From contig JBFXED010000012.1 in the NCBI GenBank assembly GCA_050180485.1, forward strand, positions 1 to 64,000: a stretch of 64,000 nucleotides of DNA, read 5' to 3'. The position numbers and the translations under genes were made by a program. Shown one piece after another: positions 18,259-28,319 of this stretch. The stretch comes from CADEGL01 sp050180485. GTDB lineage: Bacteria; Pseudomonadota; Alphaproteobacteria; CADEGL01. How positions within the stretch are numbered: the first letter of the stretch is position 1; every line of letters starts with the position of its first letter. Below the pieces are notes generated by a model. The model was given only the letters and a program-made list of their open reading frames with translations. It did not search any database and was not told where the DNA came from.

Positions 18259-18987
18259 ATGACCGACAAACCGCTTCAGGGAAAATTGGCCATCGTCACG
18301 GGCGCCACGCGCGGCATCGGCCGCGCCATCGCCGAGCGCTTCGTGGCCGACGGGGCCGCGGTGATCGGCACGGGCACCAAGCCGGACGGCCAGGTGCCCA
18401 AGGGCGTCCGCTATCAGCAGCTTCAGCTGTCCGACGAGGCCTCGGTCGAGGCCATGTGCCGCGTGATCGAGAAGGAAGCGCCGCATATCGTGGTGAACAA
18501 TGCCGGCGTCTCCAACCCGCAAGGCTGGGACAAGCTGGACGCCAAGACCTTCAAGGCGACGCAGCAGATCGACCTGGTCGCGCCGATGATGCTGTGCCAG
18601 GCCGCTATTCCCGGCATGCGCAAGCACAAATGGGGCCGCTTCGTCGGTATTTCCGCCTTGTCCGGCACTTACTTCGGGCGCCCGACACGCGCGTCGCTGG
18701 CGTCGGCCAAGGCCGGGCTGGTCGCCATGCACATGTCGCTGGCGTCCGAGTTGGCGCCCGACGGTATTCTGGCCAATTGTGTGGCGCCCGGCTTCATCGA
18801 CACCGATGTGCTGCCGCAATTGTTCACCAAGGGCGAGATCGAGGCCCTGGCCAAGCGCGCGCCGATCGGGCGGTTGGGCACGACGAAGGAGCTGGCGGCC
18901 TTGGTCGCCTTCCTGGCCGGGCCCGACAACACCTATATGACGGGCCAGCAGATCCTCATCGACGGCGGCTTCACCCGCACGCTCTAG
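18259..18987 (+). CDS. SDR 2 of the tandem array (catalytic Ser and Tyr replaced)
   Basis: 242 residues from ATG 18259. Glycine loop TGATRGIGRAIA and NNAG are intact, so NAD(P) binding and fold should be kept. The catalytic Tyr position is Leu147 (SLASAK), with Lys151 retained, and the canonical Ser position is Ala133 (ISALSG). The protein should therefore be unable to do standard SDR proton transfer. It shares GRPTR, NCVAPGFIDTDVL and the RYxQLQL segment with SDR 4. A non-catalytic subunit of a hetero-oligomer is a reasonable reading. Confidence 0.9.
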   Translation: MTDKPLQGKLAIVTGATRGIGRAIAERFVADGAAVIGTGTKPDGQVPKGVRYQQLQLSDEASVEAMCRVIEKEAPHIVVNNAGVSNPQGWDKLDAKTFKATQQIDLVAPMMLCQAAIPGMRKHKWGRFVGISALSGTYFGRPTRASLASAKAGLVAMHMSLASELAPDGILANCVAPGFIDTDVLPQLFTKGEIEALAKRAPIGRLGTTKELAALVAFLAGPDNTYMTGQQILIDGGFTRTL

Positions 18988-18997
18988 GAGACCAGGC

Positions 18998-19720
18998 ATG
19001 GGCAAACCGCTCGCGGGTAAGATCGCGGTCGTCACCGGCGCGTCGCGCGGCATCGGCCGCGCCATCGCCGAACGTCTGGTGGCGGACGGCGCCGAGGTCC
19101 ACGGCACCTCGACCAAGCCGGACGGCAAACTGCCCAAGGGTTGCACGCACCATCAGGCGCGTTTCGACGACGCGGCGTCGCTGGAAAGCTTCGCGGGCGC
19201 GGTGGCGAAGCTGTCGCCGCACATCCTGGTCAACAACGTGGGCGTGACGAAACCCTATCCGTTCGAGGAAATTCCGGAGGATCACTTCCGCGAGTTTCAC
19301 CGCATCAACCTTCTCGCGCCGATCCGGCTCTGCAAGGCGGCGGTGCCGGGCATGAAGCGTCACGGCTGGGGCCGTATCGTCAACATCACCTCGATCTGGG
19401 GTGTCTCGGCGCGCACCGGCCGCGCGGTCAACGGCGCGACGAAGGAAGGTCTCGATGTGGCGACGGCATCGATCGCCTGCGAATGCGCCCCGCATGGCAT
19501 CCTGGCGAACGGCGTGGCGCCGAACATGACGGAGACCGAGGGGCTGACCAGCGTTTACGGCCCCGACAAGCTCGACCAGCTGGCGCGGAGCGTGCCGATG
19601 AAACGCCTGTGCAAGCCCGAGGAGGTGGCGGCCTTCGTGACGTGGCTATCCGGTCCGGAGAACACCTACATCACCGGCCAGCATCTGATGATCGACGGCG
19701 GCTTCTCGCGGTTCTGCTGA
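18998..19720 (+). CDS. SDR 3 of the tandem array (catalytic Tyr replaced by Asn)
   Basis: 240 residues from ATG 18998, GGAG about ten bases upstream. Glycine loop TGASRGIGRAIA intact; the NNAG motif is NNVG. Ser132 is present (NITSIWG) and Lys149 too, but the Tyr position is Asn145 (NGATK). Closest to SDR 1 by the SIWG region and TETEGL following the VAP motif, which itself reads VAPN instead of VAPG. Either substrate chemistry is different or the subunit is inactive. Confidence 0.9.
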   Translation: MGKPLAGKIAVVTGASRGIGRAIAERLVADGAEVHGTSTKPDGKLPKGCTHHQARFDDAASLESFAGAVAKLSPHILVNNVGVTKPYPFEEIPEDHFREFHRINLLAPIRLCKAAVPGMKRHGWGRIVNITSIWGVSARTGRAVNGATKEGLDVATASIACECAPHGILANGVAPNMTETEGLTSVYGPDKLDQLARSVPMKRLCKPEEVAAFVTWLSGPENTYITGQHLMIDGGFSRFC

Positions 19721-19731
19721 GGGAGAAAGAC

Positions 19732-20457
19732 ATGACGGACCAATCCCTCGCCGGAAAACTGGCGGTCGTCACGGGCGGAACGCGCAGCATCGGCCGCGCG
19801 GTGGTGGAGCGGTTCCTGGCGCGTGGCGCGTCGGTGATCGGCACCGGCACCAAGCCGGATGGCGATGTGCCCAAGGGGTGCCGTTACGCCCAGCTTCAGC
19901 TCGAAAATCCGCAGTCCGTGGAATCCTTCCGTCGCGTGATCGAGAGCGAGCAGCCGCATATCCTGATCAACAACGGCGGCACCAGCAGCTTCGCCACGAT
20001 CGAAGATGTCGATCTGGCGGATGTCGAGCGCATCCACGAGATGCACGTGGTGGCCCCCTTGCGCCTGTGTCAGGCCGCGATTCCCGGCATGAAGCGCCAT
20101 CGTTGGGGCCGCATCGTCAACATCACGGCGATCTCCGGCATTTGGGGCCGGCCGACGCGCGTCAACTACGGTTCAGCCAAGGCCGCGCTCGACGGGTTGA
20201 CCGCCAATCTGGCCGCCGAGGTGGGCGCGCATGGTATCCTGGCCAACTGCGTGGCGCCCGGCTTCATCGACACCGATGTGCTGAAGCGGAACTACACCGA
20301 AGCCCAGCGCAAGGCGATGGCCGATTCGGTACCGGTCAAACGCTTGGGCACGGCCGCCGACATCGCCGACATGGTGGTCTTCCTGGCGGGCCCGGAGAAC
20401 GGCTACGTCACCGCCCAGAACATCGTGGTGGACGGCGGCTTCGGCCGGGTGCGCTAG
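19732..20457 (+). CDS. SDR 4 of the tandem array (Tyr kept, Ser replaced by Ala)
   Basis: 241 residues from ATG 19732 with GGGAGAAAG upstream. Glycine loop is TGGTRSIGRAVV (Ser in place of the second Gly), NNAG reads NNGG. Tyr146 and Lys150 are present (YGSAK), while the usual Ser position is Ala133 with a Ser two residues on (NITAISG). It shares GRPTR, NCVAPGFIDTDVL and TGTKPDGDVPKGC with SDR 2. The stop overlaps the convergent deacylase gene by four bases. Confidence 0.9.
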   Translation: MTDQSLAGKLAVVTGGTRSIGRAVVERFLARGASVIGTGTKPDGDVPKGCRYAQLQLENPQSVESFRRVIESEQPHILINNGGTSSFATIEDVDLADVERIHEMHVVAPLRLCQAAIPGMKRHRWGRIVNITAISGIWGRPTRVNYGSAKAALDGLTANLAAEVGAHGILANCVAPGFIDTDVLKRNYTEAQRKAMADSVPVKRLGTAADIADMVVFLAGPENGYVTAQNIVVDGGFGRVR

Positions 20458-21473
20458 CCTTTCCAGTCGGCCGCGATCTGCGCCACCACGTCGCCGCGTT
20501 CGACGCGGCCCGGCGGGCGCTTCAGCACCATCAGACCGGCGCGGCGCGCCTTCACGGGCCAGGGCTTTTTCTCCCAGTTGCCGGGGAAATGGACCTGGCC
20601 GATCACCTGGCCGGACTTCACGGTCGCGCCCAGGTCGACGAAATGCTCGTACAGGCCCGTGTCGGGCGCGAAGCTGTTCGAGCGCGAATCGTTCACTTCC
20701 ATGATGCGCGGCGCGGGACGGCCTTGGCTTTCCGGCGTCACGATCTTGCCGTCCATCAGGCCGAAGAACTTCAGCAGGTTCATCATGCCGGTCTCGGCCC
20801 AGGCCAGCGTCCGCACGTCCACGCGCCCCGCGCCGCCCAGCTCGGCATTGGTCGAGAGGATGCCACGCTGCTCGCATTCCATCTCGAACAGCCCGCCATG
20901 ATCTGATTTGTCGTCCACGAGGCCGATGGGCAGGCCGAACGCCTTCAGCGCTTCCATGGTGCGCTTCTGTCGTTTCTTGTCCTTGCTCACGTTCATGATC
21001 ATGGTCGGGATGTATTCGAGCGTCTTGCCACCCGAATGAAAGTCGAACTGGTAGTCGGTCAACGGCAACAGGACGTTGCTGACATAGTGGGCGATCTGCA
21101 GCGTGATCGAGCCGTTGCGCTCGCCCGGGAAGACGCGGTTCATGTTCAGCCCGTCGACGGGCGAGCAGCGCTGGCCCGCCAGCACGGCGGGCAGATTCAT
21201 GGCCGGCAGGATGATGACGCGGCCCTGGATTTTGGCCGGGGTCAGCTTGGCCGCCAGCTTCATCAGCGCGACGGGGCCTTCGTATTCGTCGCCGTGCACG
21301 CCGCCCGACATGAACATAGTCGGGCCCTTGCCGTTCTTGATCACGGTGATGGGGATGGGGACGATGCCGTAGGCCGATTCGTTGGTGGAGCTGGGCACGG
21401 CCAGATGGCCGACCTGCTTGCCGTTCTTCTCGAAATCGATCTCGGTCGAGATGCGCGAAATCGGTGCGACCAT
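20454..21473 (-). CDS. DoeB-like N-acyl amino acid deacylase (succinylglutamate desuccinylase/aspartoacylase family)
   Basis: 339 residues from ATG 21473. Zinc-binding motifs are GVHGDEYEG (His and Glu) and DFHSGG (His) followed by KTLEYIP; a C-terminal beta-domain (about 255-339) is present. The SPVDGLNMNRVFPG loop and the overall run are those of DoeB/EutE proteins, which deacetylate N-alpha-acetyl-diaminobutyrate during ectoine breakdown, and of close paralogues. Ectoine use is not proven: a DoeA-like partner is present but 12 kb away (32758-33960). The gene is followed by three exporters of small metabolites on the same strand further upstream. Confidence 0.85.
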   Translation of the reverse strand: MVAPISRISTEIDFEKNGKQVGHLAVPSSTNESAYGIVPIPITVIKNGKGPTMFMSGGVHGDEYEGPVALMKLAAKLTPAKIQGRVIILPAMNLPAVLAGQRCSPVDGLNMNRVFPGERNGSITLQIAHYVSNVLLPLTDYQFDFHSGGKTLEYIPTMIMNVSKDKKRQKRTMEALKAFGLPIGLVDDKSDHGGLFEMECEQRGILSTNAELGGAGRVDVRTLAWAETGMMNLLKFFGLMDGKIVTPESQGRPAPRIMEVNDSRSNSFAPDTGLYEHFVDLGATVKSGQVIGQVHFPGNWEKKPWPVKARRAGLMVLKRPPGRVERGDVVAQIAADWKG

Positions 21474-21504
21474 CGTGTCCCTCCCAGGCGGATAGACGGA
21501 AACT

Positions 21505-22407
21505 CTAGCGGCTGGCCCCCCGCGTGGTCGAGGGGCGGCGAAAAAGCTGGATGGCGAAGATGGCGCCGATGATCAGCGCGGCGCCCGCCATCTGCACCGG
21601 CGACAGGAACTCGCCAAGAAGAAGCGCGGCGAAGGCCACGGTGAAGACAGGTTCGGCGTTGCTCATGAGGGATGCCTTCATCGGCCCCAGCATGGGCAGA
21701 CAGGTGTACCAAGCCAGCGATGCCACCAGGTAGATCAGGGGCAGAAGCGCGAGCAGGGCCCAGCCCGCGAGCCCATGGGGCCACGACACGCCGCCGGTCG
21801 CCAACGCACCGCCCAGATAGATCGCGAAGGCGGATATGGCGATGTGAAGCGTCATGCGGCGGCTGTCGGCGCGAACCAGAATGCGGCTGCTGATCAGCGT
21901 CGTCACGGCCATGCCGACCGCGGCGATCATGCCGCAGGCGATACCGAGCGGGTGGAGCGTTTCGAAGGAGACCCGCAGCACTAGCCCAATGCCGACAAAG
22001 GCGGCGGCCAGCGCGCCGATCGTGACGGGCGTCAGCGCCTCGCGCGAGATCACGCGCGTCGCGACCGCGACCATGGGTGGATAGGTGTAGACCAGGAGCG
22101 CGGCCAGGCTGACCGGGATGTACTCGAACGCCTTGTAATAGGCGAAGCTCTGCATCGCGCTGAGGATGCCGAGCGAAAGGCTAGCGATGCTTTCGCGCCG
22201 CGGCAGCCACGGCGACTGGCCGACGACGCGGAAATAGATGAAAACGGCGGTCGCGAAGAAACCCATGCGGACCAGGAGGCAGGCCAGGGCGTTGCCGCCA
22301 TGCTCGTAGACCGCACGAGCGATGATCACGCTGATGGAATAGCAGGGAACCGAGATCGCCAGGATGGCGAGCCCAAGCGCGACGCGGGAATCGCCGCGCT
22401 CAGCCAC
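21505..22407 (-). CDS. EamA/DMT-superfamily transporter (third of the tandem trio in transcription order)
   Basis: 300 residues with ten predicted membrane helices in two EamA repeats (each about 140 residues; LLGEFLSPVQMAGAALIIGAIFAIQLF closes the second). DMT transporters usually export amino acids or other small metabolites, some import. The start overlaps the stop of the next upstream EamA gene by eight bases, so the three are one transcript read right to left. Very similar to its immediate neighbour (VYEHGGNAL against VYDHGGNAL, and the YIPVSLAALLVYTYP segment). Confidence 0.92.
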   Translation of the reverse strand: MAERGDSRVALGLAILAISVPCYSISVIIARAVYEHGGNALACLLVRMGFFATAVFIYFRVVGQSPWLPRRESIASLSLGILSAMQSFAYYKAFEYIPVSLAALLVYTYPPMVAVATRVISREALTPVTIGALAAAFVGIGLVLRVSFETLHPLGIACGMIAAVGMAVTTLISSRILVRADSRRMTLHIAISAFAIYLGGALATGGVSWPHGLAGWALLALLPLIYLVASLAWYTCLPMLGPMKASLMSNAEPVFTVAFAALLLGEFLSPVQMAGAALIIGAIFAIQLFRRPSTTRGASR

Positions 22408-23293
22408 TGCTGCGCCGGCCGAAGATCTGCACGGCGAAGATGGCGCCGATGACCAAGGCGGCGCCGATCATCTGCTGCAGCGACAGGACCTCGCCCAACA
22501 GGGTGGTGGCCATAATCACGGTGAAGATGGGTTCGCCGTTGCTGATGAAGGCGACCCGCATGGCGCCCAGTACTGGAATGGTCGAATACCAGCCGATGAC
22601 GGCCACGACATAAAAGACCGGCAGGGCCATGAGCGCGGCCCAGCCGGGCAAATCGACGGGCAGAGCGGCCGCGCCGGTGAAGATCGCGGCCAGGACGTAG
22701 AGGGTCGATGCGGAGGCCGCCGTATGCAGAGCCATGCGGCGGGAATCGGCCCGGCGCAGGATGCGGCTGGAAACGATGGCCGTCGTCGCCATGCCGATCG
22801 AGGCCACGAAGGCGCGCGCGATGCCCCAGGGGTTCAGCGTCTCGAGTGAGACCTCCAGCACCAGCGCGATGCCAAAGAACGCCGTGATCAGGGCACCCAG
22901 CATGAGCGGCGTGAGCGGCGTGCGCGAGATCAACCGCACGGTCACCGCGACCAGGGTAGGGTAGGTATAGAACACCAGCGCCGCCAGGCTGACGGGAATG
23001 AACTCGAATGAGCTGTAATAGGCATAGGACTGAATCGTGATGACCACGCCCAAGCCCAGGCTCGCATAGCGTTCGCTTGGTGCCAGCATGGGCGATTCGC
23101 CACGGATGCGGAAGAAGATCAGCATTCCGATGGTGAACAGGCCCATGCGCGAGATCAGCGCGGTCAACGCATTGCCGCCATGGTCATAGACCGTGCGTGC
23201 CATGATGACGCAGAGCGAATAGCCCATGAGCGCCGCGATCAAGGTCGCCAGCGCCGCCCATTGCTTGCCCTGCGATGCGTGCGGTTCGTTCAT
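22400..23293 (-). CDS. EamA/DMT-superfamily transporter (middle of the tandem trio)
   Basis: 297 residues from ATG 23293, which overlaps the TGA of the upstream EamA gene (ATGA). Ten predicted helices in two repeats. Conserved family segments FEFIPVSLAALVFYTYP and LLGEVLSLQQMIGAALVIGAIFAVQIFG are visible. High resemblance to the gene at 21505-22407 suggests a recent duplication within the trio. Confidence 0.92.
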   Translation of the reverse strand: MNEPHASQGKQWAALATLIAALMGYSLCVIMARTVYDHGGNALTALISRMGLFTIGMLIFFRIRGESPMLAPSERYASLGLGVVITIQSYAYYSSFEFIPVSLAALVFYTYPTLVAVTVRLISRTPLTPLMLGALITAFFGIALVLEVSLETLNPWGIARAFVASIGMATTAIVSSRILRRADSRRMALHTAASASTLYVLAAIFTGAAALPVDLPGWAALMALPVFYVVAVIGWYSTIPVLGAMRVAFISNGEPIFTVIMATTLLGEVLSLQQMIGAALVIGAIFAVQIFGRRSSG

Positions 23294-24192
23294 CCCCGTT
23301 TCCGCGCGGCGATCTGTGTCGCCACGATGGCGCCGATGACCAGCACGGCCCCCACCACTTGTTTCGTCGAGAATGCCTCGCCCAGCACGACCGCGGCCAA
23401 GGTCAAAGTACAGACCGGTTCGACATTGCTGATCATCGTGGTGCGCGATGGGCCGATCAACCGGATTGCGTGGAAATAGCCCAGCACGGCGACCATGTAG
23501 AGCAGCGGCGCGGCGCTGATCGCGGACCAGCCTACGAAGCCTGATGGAAAGACCAGCCCGGCGCCGGAAATCTGCGATGCCGCCAAGAGGGCAATGCCCG
23601 TCGCGAACACCATGTGGAGCGTCATGCGCTGGGTGTCCGCTTGGCCCAGGACGCGACCGCTGACTACGGCGATCGCCGTGGACAAAAGGCCCGACAGGAA
23701 GCCCAGAAGAACGCCGAACCAGTTGAGATCGCCCGCAGTCGTGTCCAGCGCCAGCGCCAGGCCGACCAGCGCCGTGATCAGCGCGCCCACTTTCACGATC
23801 GTCAGTTTCTCGCCCGCGGTCCAATGCATGGCGACCGCGACCAGCACCGGATAAAGGAAGTTCAGCAACGTCGCCAGCGACACCGGGATGAAATGGACCG
23901 CGGTGAAGTAGCAATAGGACTGCGCGGCGAAAAGCAGGCCGACGATCAGGCTGCCGTTCCGCTCCGCGCGGGGCAGCAGGATCGGCTTGCCGGTGCGTAG
24001 GATCAGCGCGGCCATCACCAGCGCCAGCGCGAAGTTGCGCAGCACCAGGACTGAGAATTGGTTGCCGCCGGCACCATAGATCGCCGGCACCAGAACGAAG
24101 CTCAGGCTGAAGGCGATCGAGCCGGCCAGGATGCAAAGCTCGCCGAAGAAGGGACGATGGGTAGCGGCGTCGGTCGGAGCGGACGAAGACAT
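23290..24192 (-). CDS. EamA/DMT-superfamily transporter (first of the tandem trio)
   Basis: 300 residues from ATG 24192. Ten predicted helices, two EamA repeats, with FIPVSLATLLNFLYP and LGEAFSTKQVVGAVLVIGAIVA. More divergent than the other two (YGAGGNQFS instead of DHGGNAL). The promoter is likely in the 193-base divergent region to its right, shared with the ureohydrolase operon. Confidence 0.92.
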   Translation of the reverse strand: MSSSAPTDAATHRPFFGELCILAGSIAFSLSFVLVPAIYGAGGNQFSVLVLRNFALALVMAALILRTGKPILLPRAERNGSLIVGLLFAAQSYCYFTAVHFIPVSLATLLNFLYPVLVAVAMHWTAGEKLTIVKVGALITALVGLALALDTTAGDLNWFGVLLGFLSGLLSTAIAVVSGRVLGQADTQRMTLHMVFATGIALLAASQISGAGLVFPSGFVGWSAISAAPLLYMVAVLGYFHAIRLIGPSRTTMISNVEPVCTLTLAAVVLGEAFSTKQVVGAVLVIGAIVATQIAARKRG

Positions 24193-24385
24193 GATTGGGG
24201 CGGGCCCGGCAGGACGCGCCGAGAGCGGCAGGCGCGCGGCGCCGGTTCTACACCGCTGGGCCGATAGGCGGAAGCGGCCTTGCGCCAGTTCTGGCGCGGA
24301 ACCCCGCGTTTCGCTAAGGTTTCGGCCGCTGGCTTGGCCGTACGGCCTAGTTTTCCGGGAACGCTTTACAGGGACACATTACGCA
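24193..24385. promoter_or_regulatory. Divergent promoter region with two short dyads
   Basis: This 193-base region separates the EamA trio (minus) from the ureohydrolase operon (plus). It contains an inverted repeat GCGCCAG-TT-CTGGCGC at 24282-24297 and a palindrome GGCCGTACGGCC at 24336-24347. Either could be an operator for a common regulator, but no regulator gene is adjacent, and short GC dyads occur by chance in such DNA. Confidence 0.3.
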
Positions 24386-25432
24386 ATGGCTCCAAGGGAC
24401 CCCACGCTACTGCCGCTCGATTCCAAATACATCCCGCGCTTCGCCCAGATCGCCACTTTCATGCGGGCGCAGTACCGCCCGTCGGCGGCCGGGCTCGACA
24501 TCGCCATGTTCGGCGTGCCGTTCGACTGGGGCTCCTCCAACCGCGCCGGCGCCCGCCATGGGCCGGCGCAGATGCGCGAGTTCTCGCGCCTGATCCGCCA
24601 GGTGCACTTCGTCACCAAGATGGCGCCGTTCGATTCCTGCCGCATCGCGGATATCGGCGACACGCCGGTCAACCCGCTGGACCTGATGGGTACGCTGAAG
24701 GACATCCAGAAGTTCGCGGCCGACGTGATCAGGGCCGGCGCGGTCACGCTGGCCGCGGGCGGCGATCACACGATCGCCCTTCCGTTGATGCGCGCGGTGG
24801 CCCAGAAGCACGGGCCGCTTGGGATGCTGCAGTTCGATTCCCACCCCGACACGCACGACACGCTCTTGAACCACAAATACAACCACGCCACCTGCTTCCG
24901 CCGCGCCATCGAGGAATCGGTCCTCGATCCCAAGCGCCACGTCATGCTGGGCATCCGCGGCACCCTCTACAGCCCTGACGATCTGGATTGGGCCTACGCC
25001 AAGGGCGTCACCATCATCACCATCGAGGACTTCTATGAGATGGGCGTGCCCAAGGTGATCGCGAAGATCCGCGACGTGCTAGGCAACAAGCCATCTTATC
25101 TCACCATCGACATCGACGGCATGGATCCGACCTGCGCGCCGGGCACGGGCGCGCCGGAGCCGGGCGGCATCATGACCCGCGACGCGCAGGTGATCCTGCG
25201 CGGCATGAGCGGGCTCAATTGGGTCGGCGCCGACATCAACGAGGTCTCGCCGCCGCTCGATCCGATGGGGCAGACGGCGCAGCTCGCCAATAATCTGATG
25301 TTCGAGGAACTGTGCCTTCTGACCGAGGCCATCGAGCGCCGCCGGTCCAAGGGCGCGCCCAAGCGGCGCTCCGCGGCCAAGGCGGCCAAGAAGAAGCCCC
25401 GCACCGCGCGCGGCCGCGCACGGCGCCGGTAG
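24386..25432 (+). CDS. Ureohydrolase (agmatinase/arginase superfamily) with basic C-terminal tail
   Basis: 348 residues from ATG 24386. All manganese ligands of the superfamily are visible: GGDHTIALP (about 128), FDSHPDTHD (about 150) and TIDIDGMDP (about 241). The fold hydrolyses a guanidino group to urea plus an amine: agmatine, guanidinobutyrate, guanidinopropionate, formiminoglutamate and others. The variable substrate loop does not identify which. The last 26 residues are almost only Lys, Arg and Ala, an extension not needed for the enzyme core. First gene of an operon with a PLP enzyme and a ureidoglycolate-lyase homologue, so it likely serves nitrogen salvage. Confidence 0.88.
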   Translation: MAPRDPTLLPLDSKYIPRFAQIATFMRAQYRPSAAGLDIAMFGVPFDWGSSNRAGARHGPAQMREFSRLIRQVHFVTKMAPFDSCRIADIGDTPVNPLDLMGTLKDIQKFAADVIRAGAVTLAAGGDHTIALPLMRAVAQKHGPLGMLQFDSHPDTHDTLLNHKYNHATCFRRAIEESVLDPKRHVMLGIRGTLYSPDDLDWAYAKGVTIITIEDFYEMGVPKVIAKIRDVLGNKPSYLTIDIDGMDPTCAPGTGAPEPGGIMTRDAQVILRGMSGLNWVGADINEVSPPLDPMGQTAQLANNLMFEELCLLTEAIERRRSKGAPKRRSAAKAAKKKPRTARGRARRR

Positions 25433-25436
25433 ACCG

Positions 25437-26926
<1,490 letters not shown>

Positions 26927-26930
<4 letters not shown>

Positions 26931-27496
26931 CCAAGCTGATCGATATCCCGCTTGAGAAGCTCACCCACGAAGCCTTCGCGCCATTCGGCCAGATTGTCGG
27001 CGAATTGCCGGGGACGCCGGGCTGGACGCGGCCTCTGCTCGATGCCTGGAAGATGACCTTCAAGATCGACGGGCGGACCGAGCTGCGCGTCATGCGCTAT
27101 CACCACCAGGCGCCCGAGTTCTATCTGATGGAGCGGCATCTGGCGGTGACGGAAAGCCGCGTGCCCATGGGCGGAGCCCAGGCCGTCATGGTGGTAGCGC
27201 CGCCCACGCCCATCGGCCGGCCGACCAAGGCACCCGATCCGGCCTCCTTACGCGCCTTCCATATCGACGGAACTGTCGGGCTGATGCTTTTTCGCGGCAC
27301 CTGGCATGCGCTCGATTGCTTTCCGCTGAAGCCGCCCTTCGCCGACTTCGCTTTCATCACCGAGGTCGAGACCGAGGACGAGATCGAGACCTCGAAGGAC
27401 CCCATTGACGGCAAGCGCACCCAGCTCGTCGATTTTCAGGCCCTGGCCGACACGCGCTTCCGCGTCGTGGATTCGCGCGGCCTAGTTTCCCGCTAG
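26927..27496 (+). CDS. Ureidoglycolate lyase family protein (AllA-like)
   Basis: 189 residues; ATG 26927 overlaps the TGA of the PLP-enzyme gene. AllA-type cupin-like barrel: LTHEAFAPFGQIV at the start, a central EFYLMERHL segment and GTWHALDCFPL with the conserved Trp-His. The family cleaves ureidoglycolate to glyoxylate and urea in allantoin breakdown. No allantoinase or allantoicase lies in the window, so it may act on a related ureido- or guanidino-acid. A second, shorter homologue lies at 55354-55863. Confidence 0.83.
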
Positions 27497-27539
27497 GGAG
27501 CGCTGCGCTAAGATTTCCCTGCTTTTGCGGGGGAACGCC

Positions 27540-28319
27540 ATGACCGAGAGAATCTTTCCAACTGGCGCGACCGTCTATGCGCAGGACGCCGCGAGTGAGT
27601 TTGTCTACGTCATCCGGTCGGGCACCGCGCGCGTCGTGCGGCGCGACGATGCGGGCGAGCATGTGATCGCGGAATTGGGGGCGGGCGACGTGTTCGGCGA
27701 GATGGCCGCGATCACCGGCCGACCGCACTTGGCCACCGTGACCGTGACATCCGAGATGACGGCGGACGAGATTGCACGCGCGGTGTTTTTGCGCCGCCTG
27801 TCCGAAAGCCCCGGCATCGCGCTGGCCATCCTGCGCAAGACAGCGGATCGCCTGCGCGCGACCGATCTCAAACTTGCCGATGTGCGCAAGATCGAGCCTG
27901 TCATATGGGCCGAGATGCGGCTTGCGCCATTGACCGACACGGCCGCGCGCCAGATGCCGCCCGGCGGCCTCGTGATCCGAAATCTGCCGTTCCGCGTGGG
28001 TCGAAGGGCAGCCAAGGGCGAGCATCCGCCGCAGATGAAAGTCGAGCCCGTTCACCTCATTCTTGAAGATGCCGTGCCGTATCAGCTCAATCGCGAACAT
28101 TTCGTGATTGAAGACAGCGCTATGGGGCCAGTTCTGCGCGATTGCGGCAGCCAGCATGGCACTATTGTCAACGGTACCGAACTGGGCGGCGTCCATCGTC
28201 ACTTGTCCACGTCGCTGCACGAAGGCGTGAATGAGATTGTCGCGGGTATCGAGGCTTCGCCGTTCCGCTTCTCGCTCACCGTGCTGGCTACCGAACAGCC
28301 GCCTCACCGCCGGACTTGA
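27540..28319 (+). CDS. Cyclic-nucleotide-binding-like plus FHA domain protein
   Basis: 259 residues from ATG 27540 with GGGGGAA upstream. Residues about 1-110 form a CRP-type cNMP domain; the phosphate-binding cassette reads FGEMAAITGRPHLATV, so the Glu is present but the usual Arg after Pro is His. Residues about 145-255 look like an FHA phosphothreonine-binding domain: IRNLPFRVGR, then LNREHFVIED, and CGSQHGTIVNG with the SxxH and N motifs. No DNA-binding domain. It overlaps the next gene, a GGDEF protein, and so is probably the sensor half of that module. Confidence 0.82.
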   Translation: MTERIFPTGATVYAQDAASEFVYVIRSGTARVVRRDDAGEHVIAELGAGDVFGEMAAITGRPHLATVTVTSEMTADEIARAVFLRRLSESPGIALAILRKTADRLRATDLKLADVRKIEPVIWAEMRLAPLTDTAARQMPPGGLVIRNLPFRVGRRAAKGEHPPQMKVEPVHLILEDAVPYQLNREHFVIEDSAMGPVLRDCGSQHGTIVNGTELGGVHRHLSTSLHEGVNEIVAGIEASPFRFSLTVLATEQPPHRRT

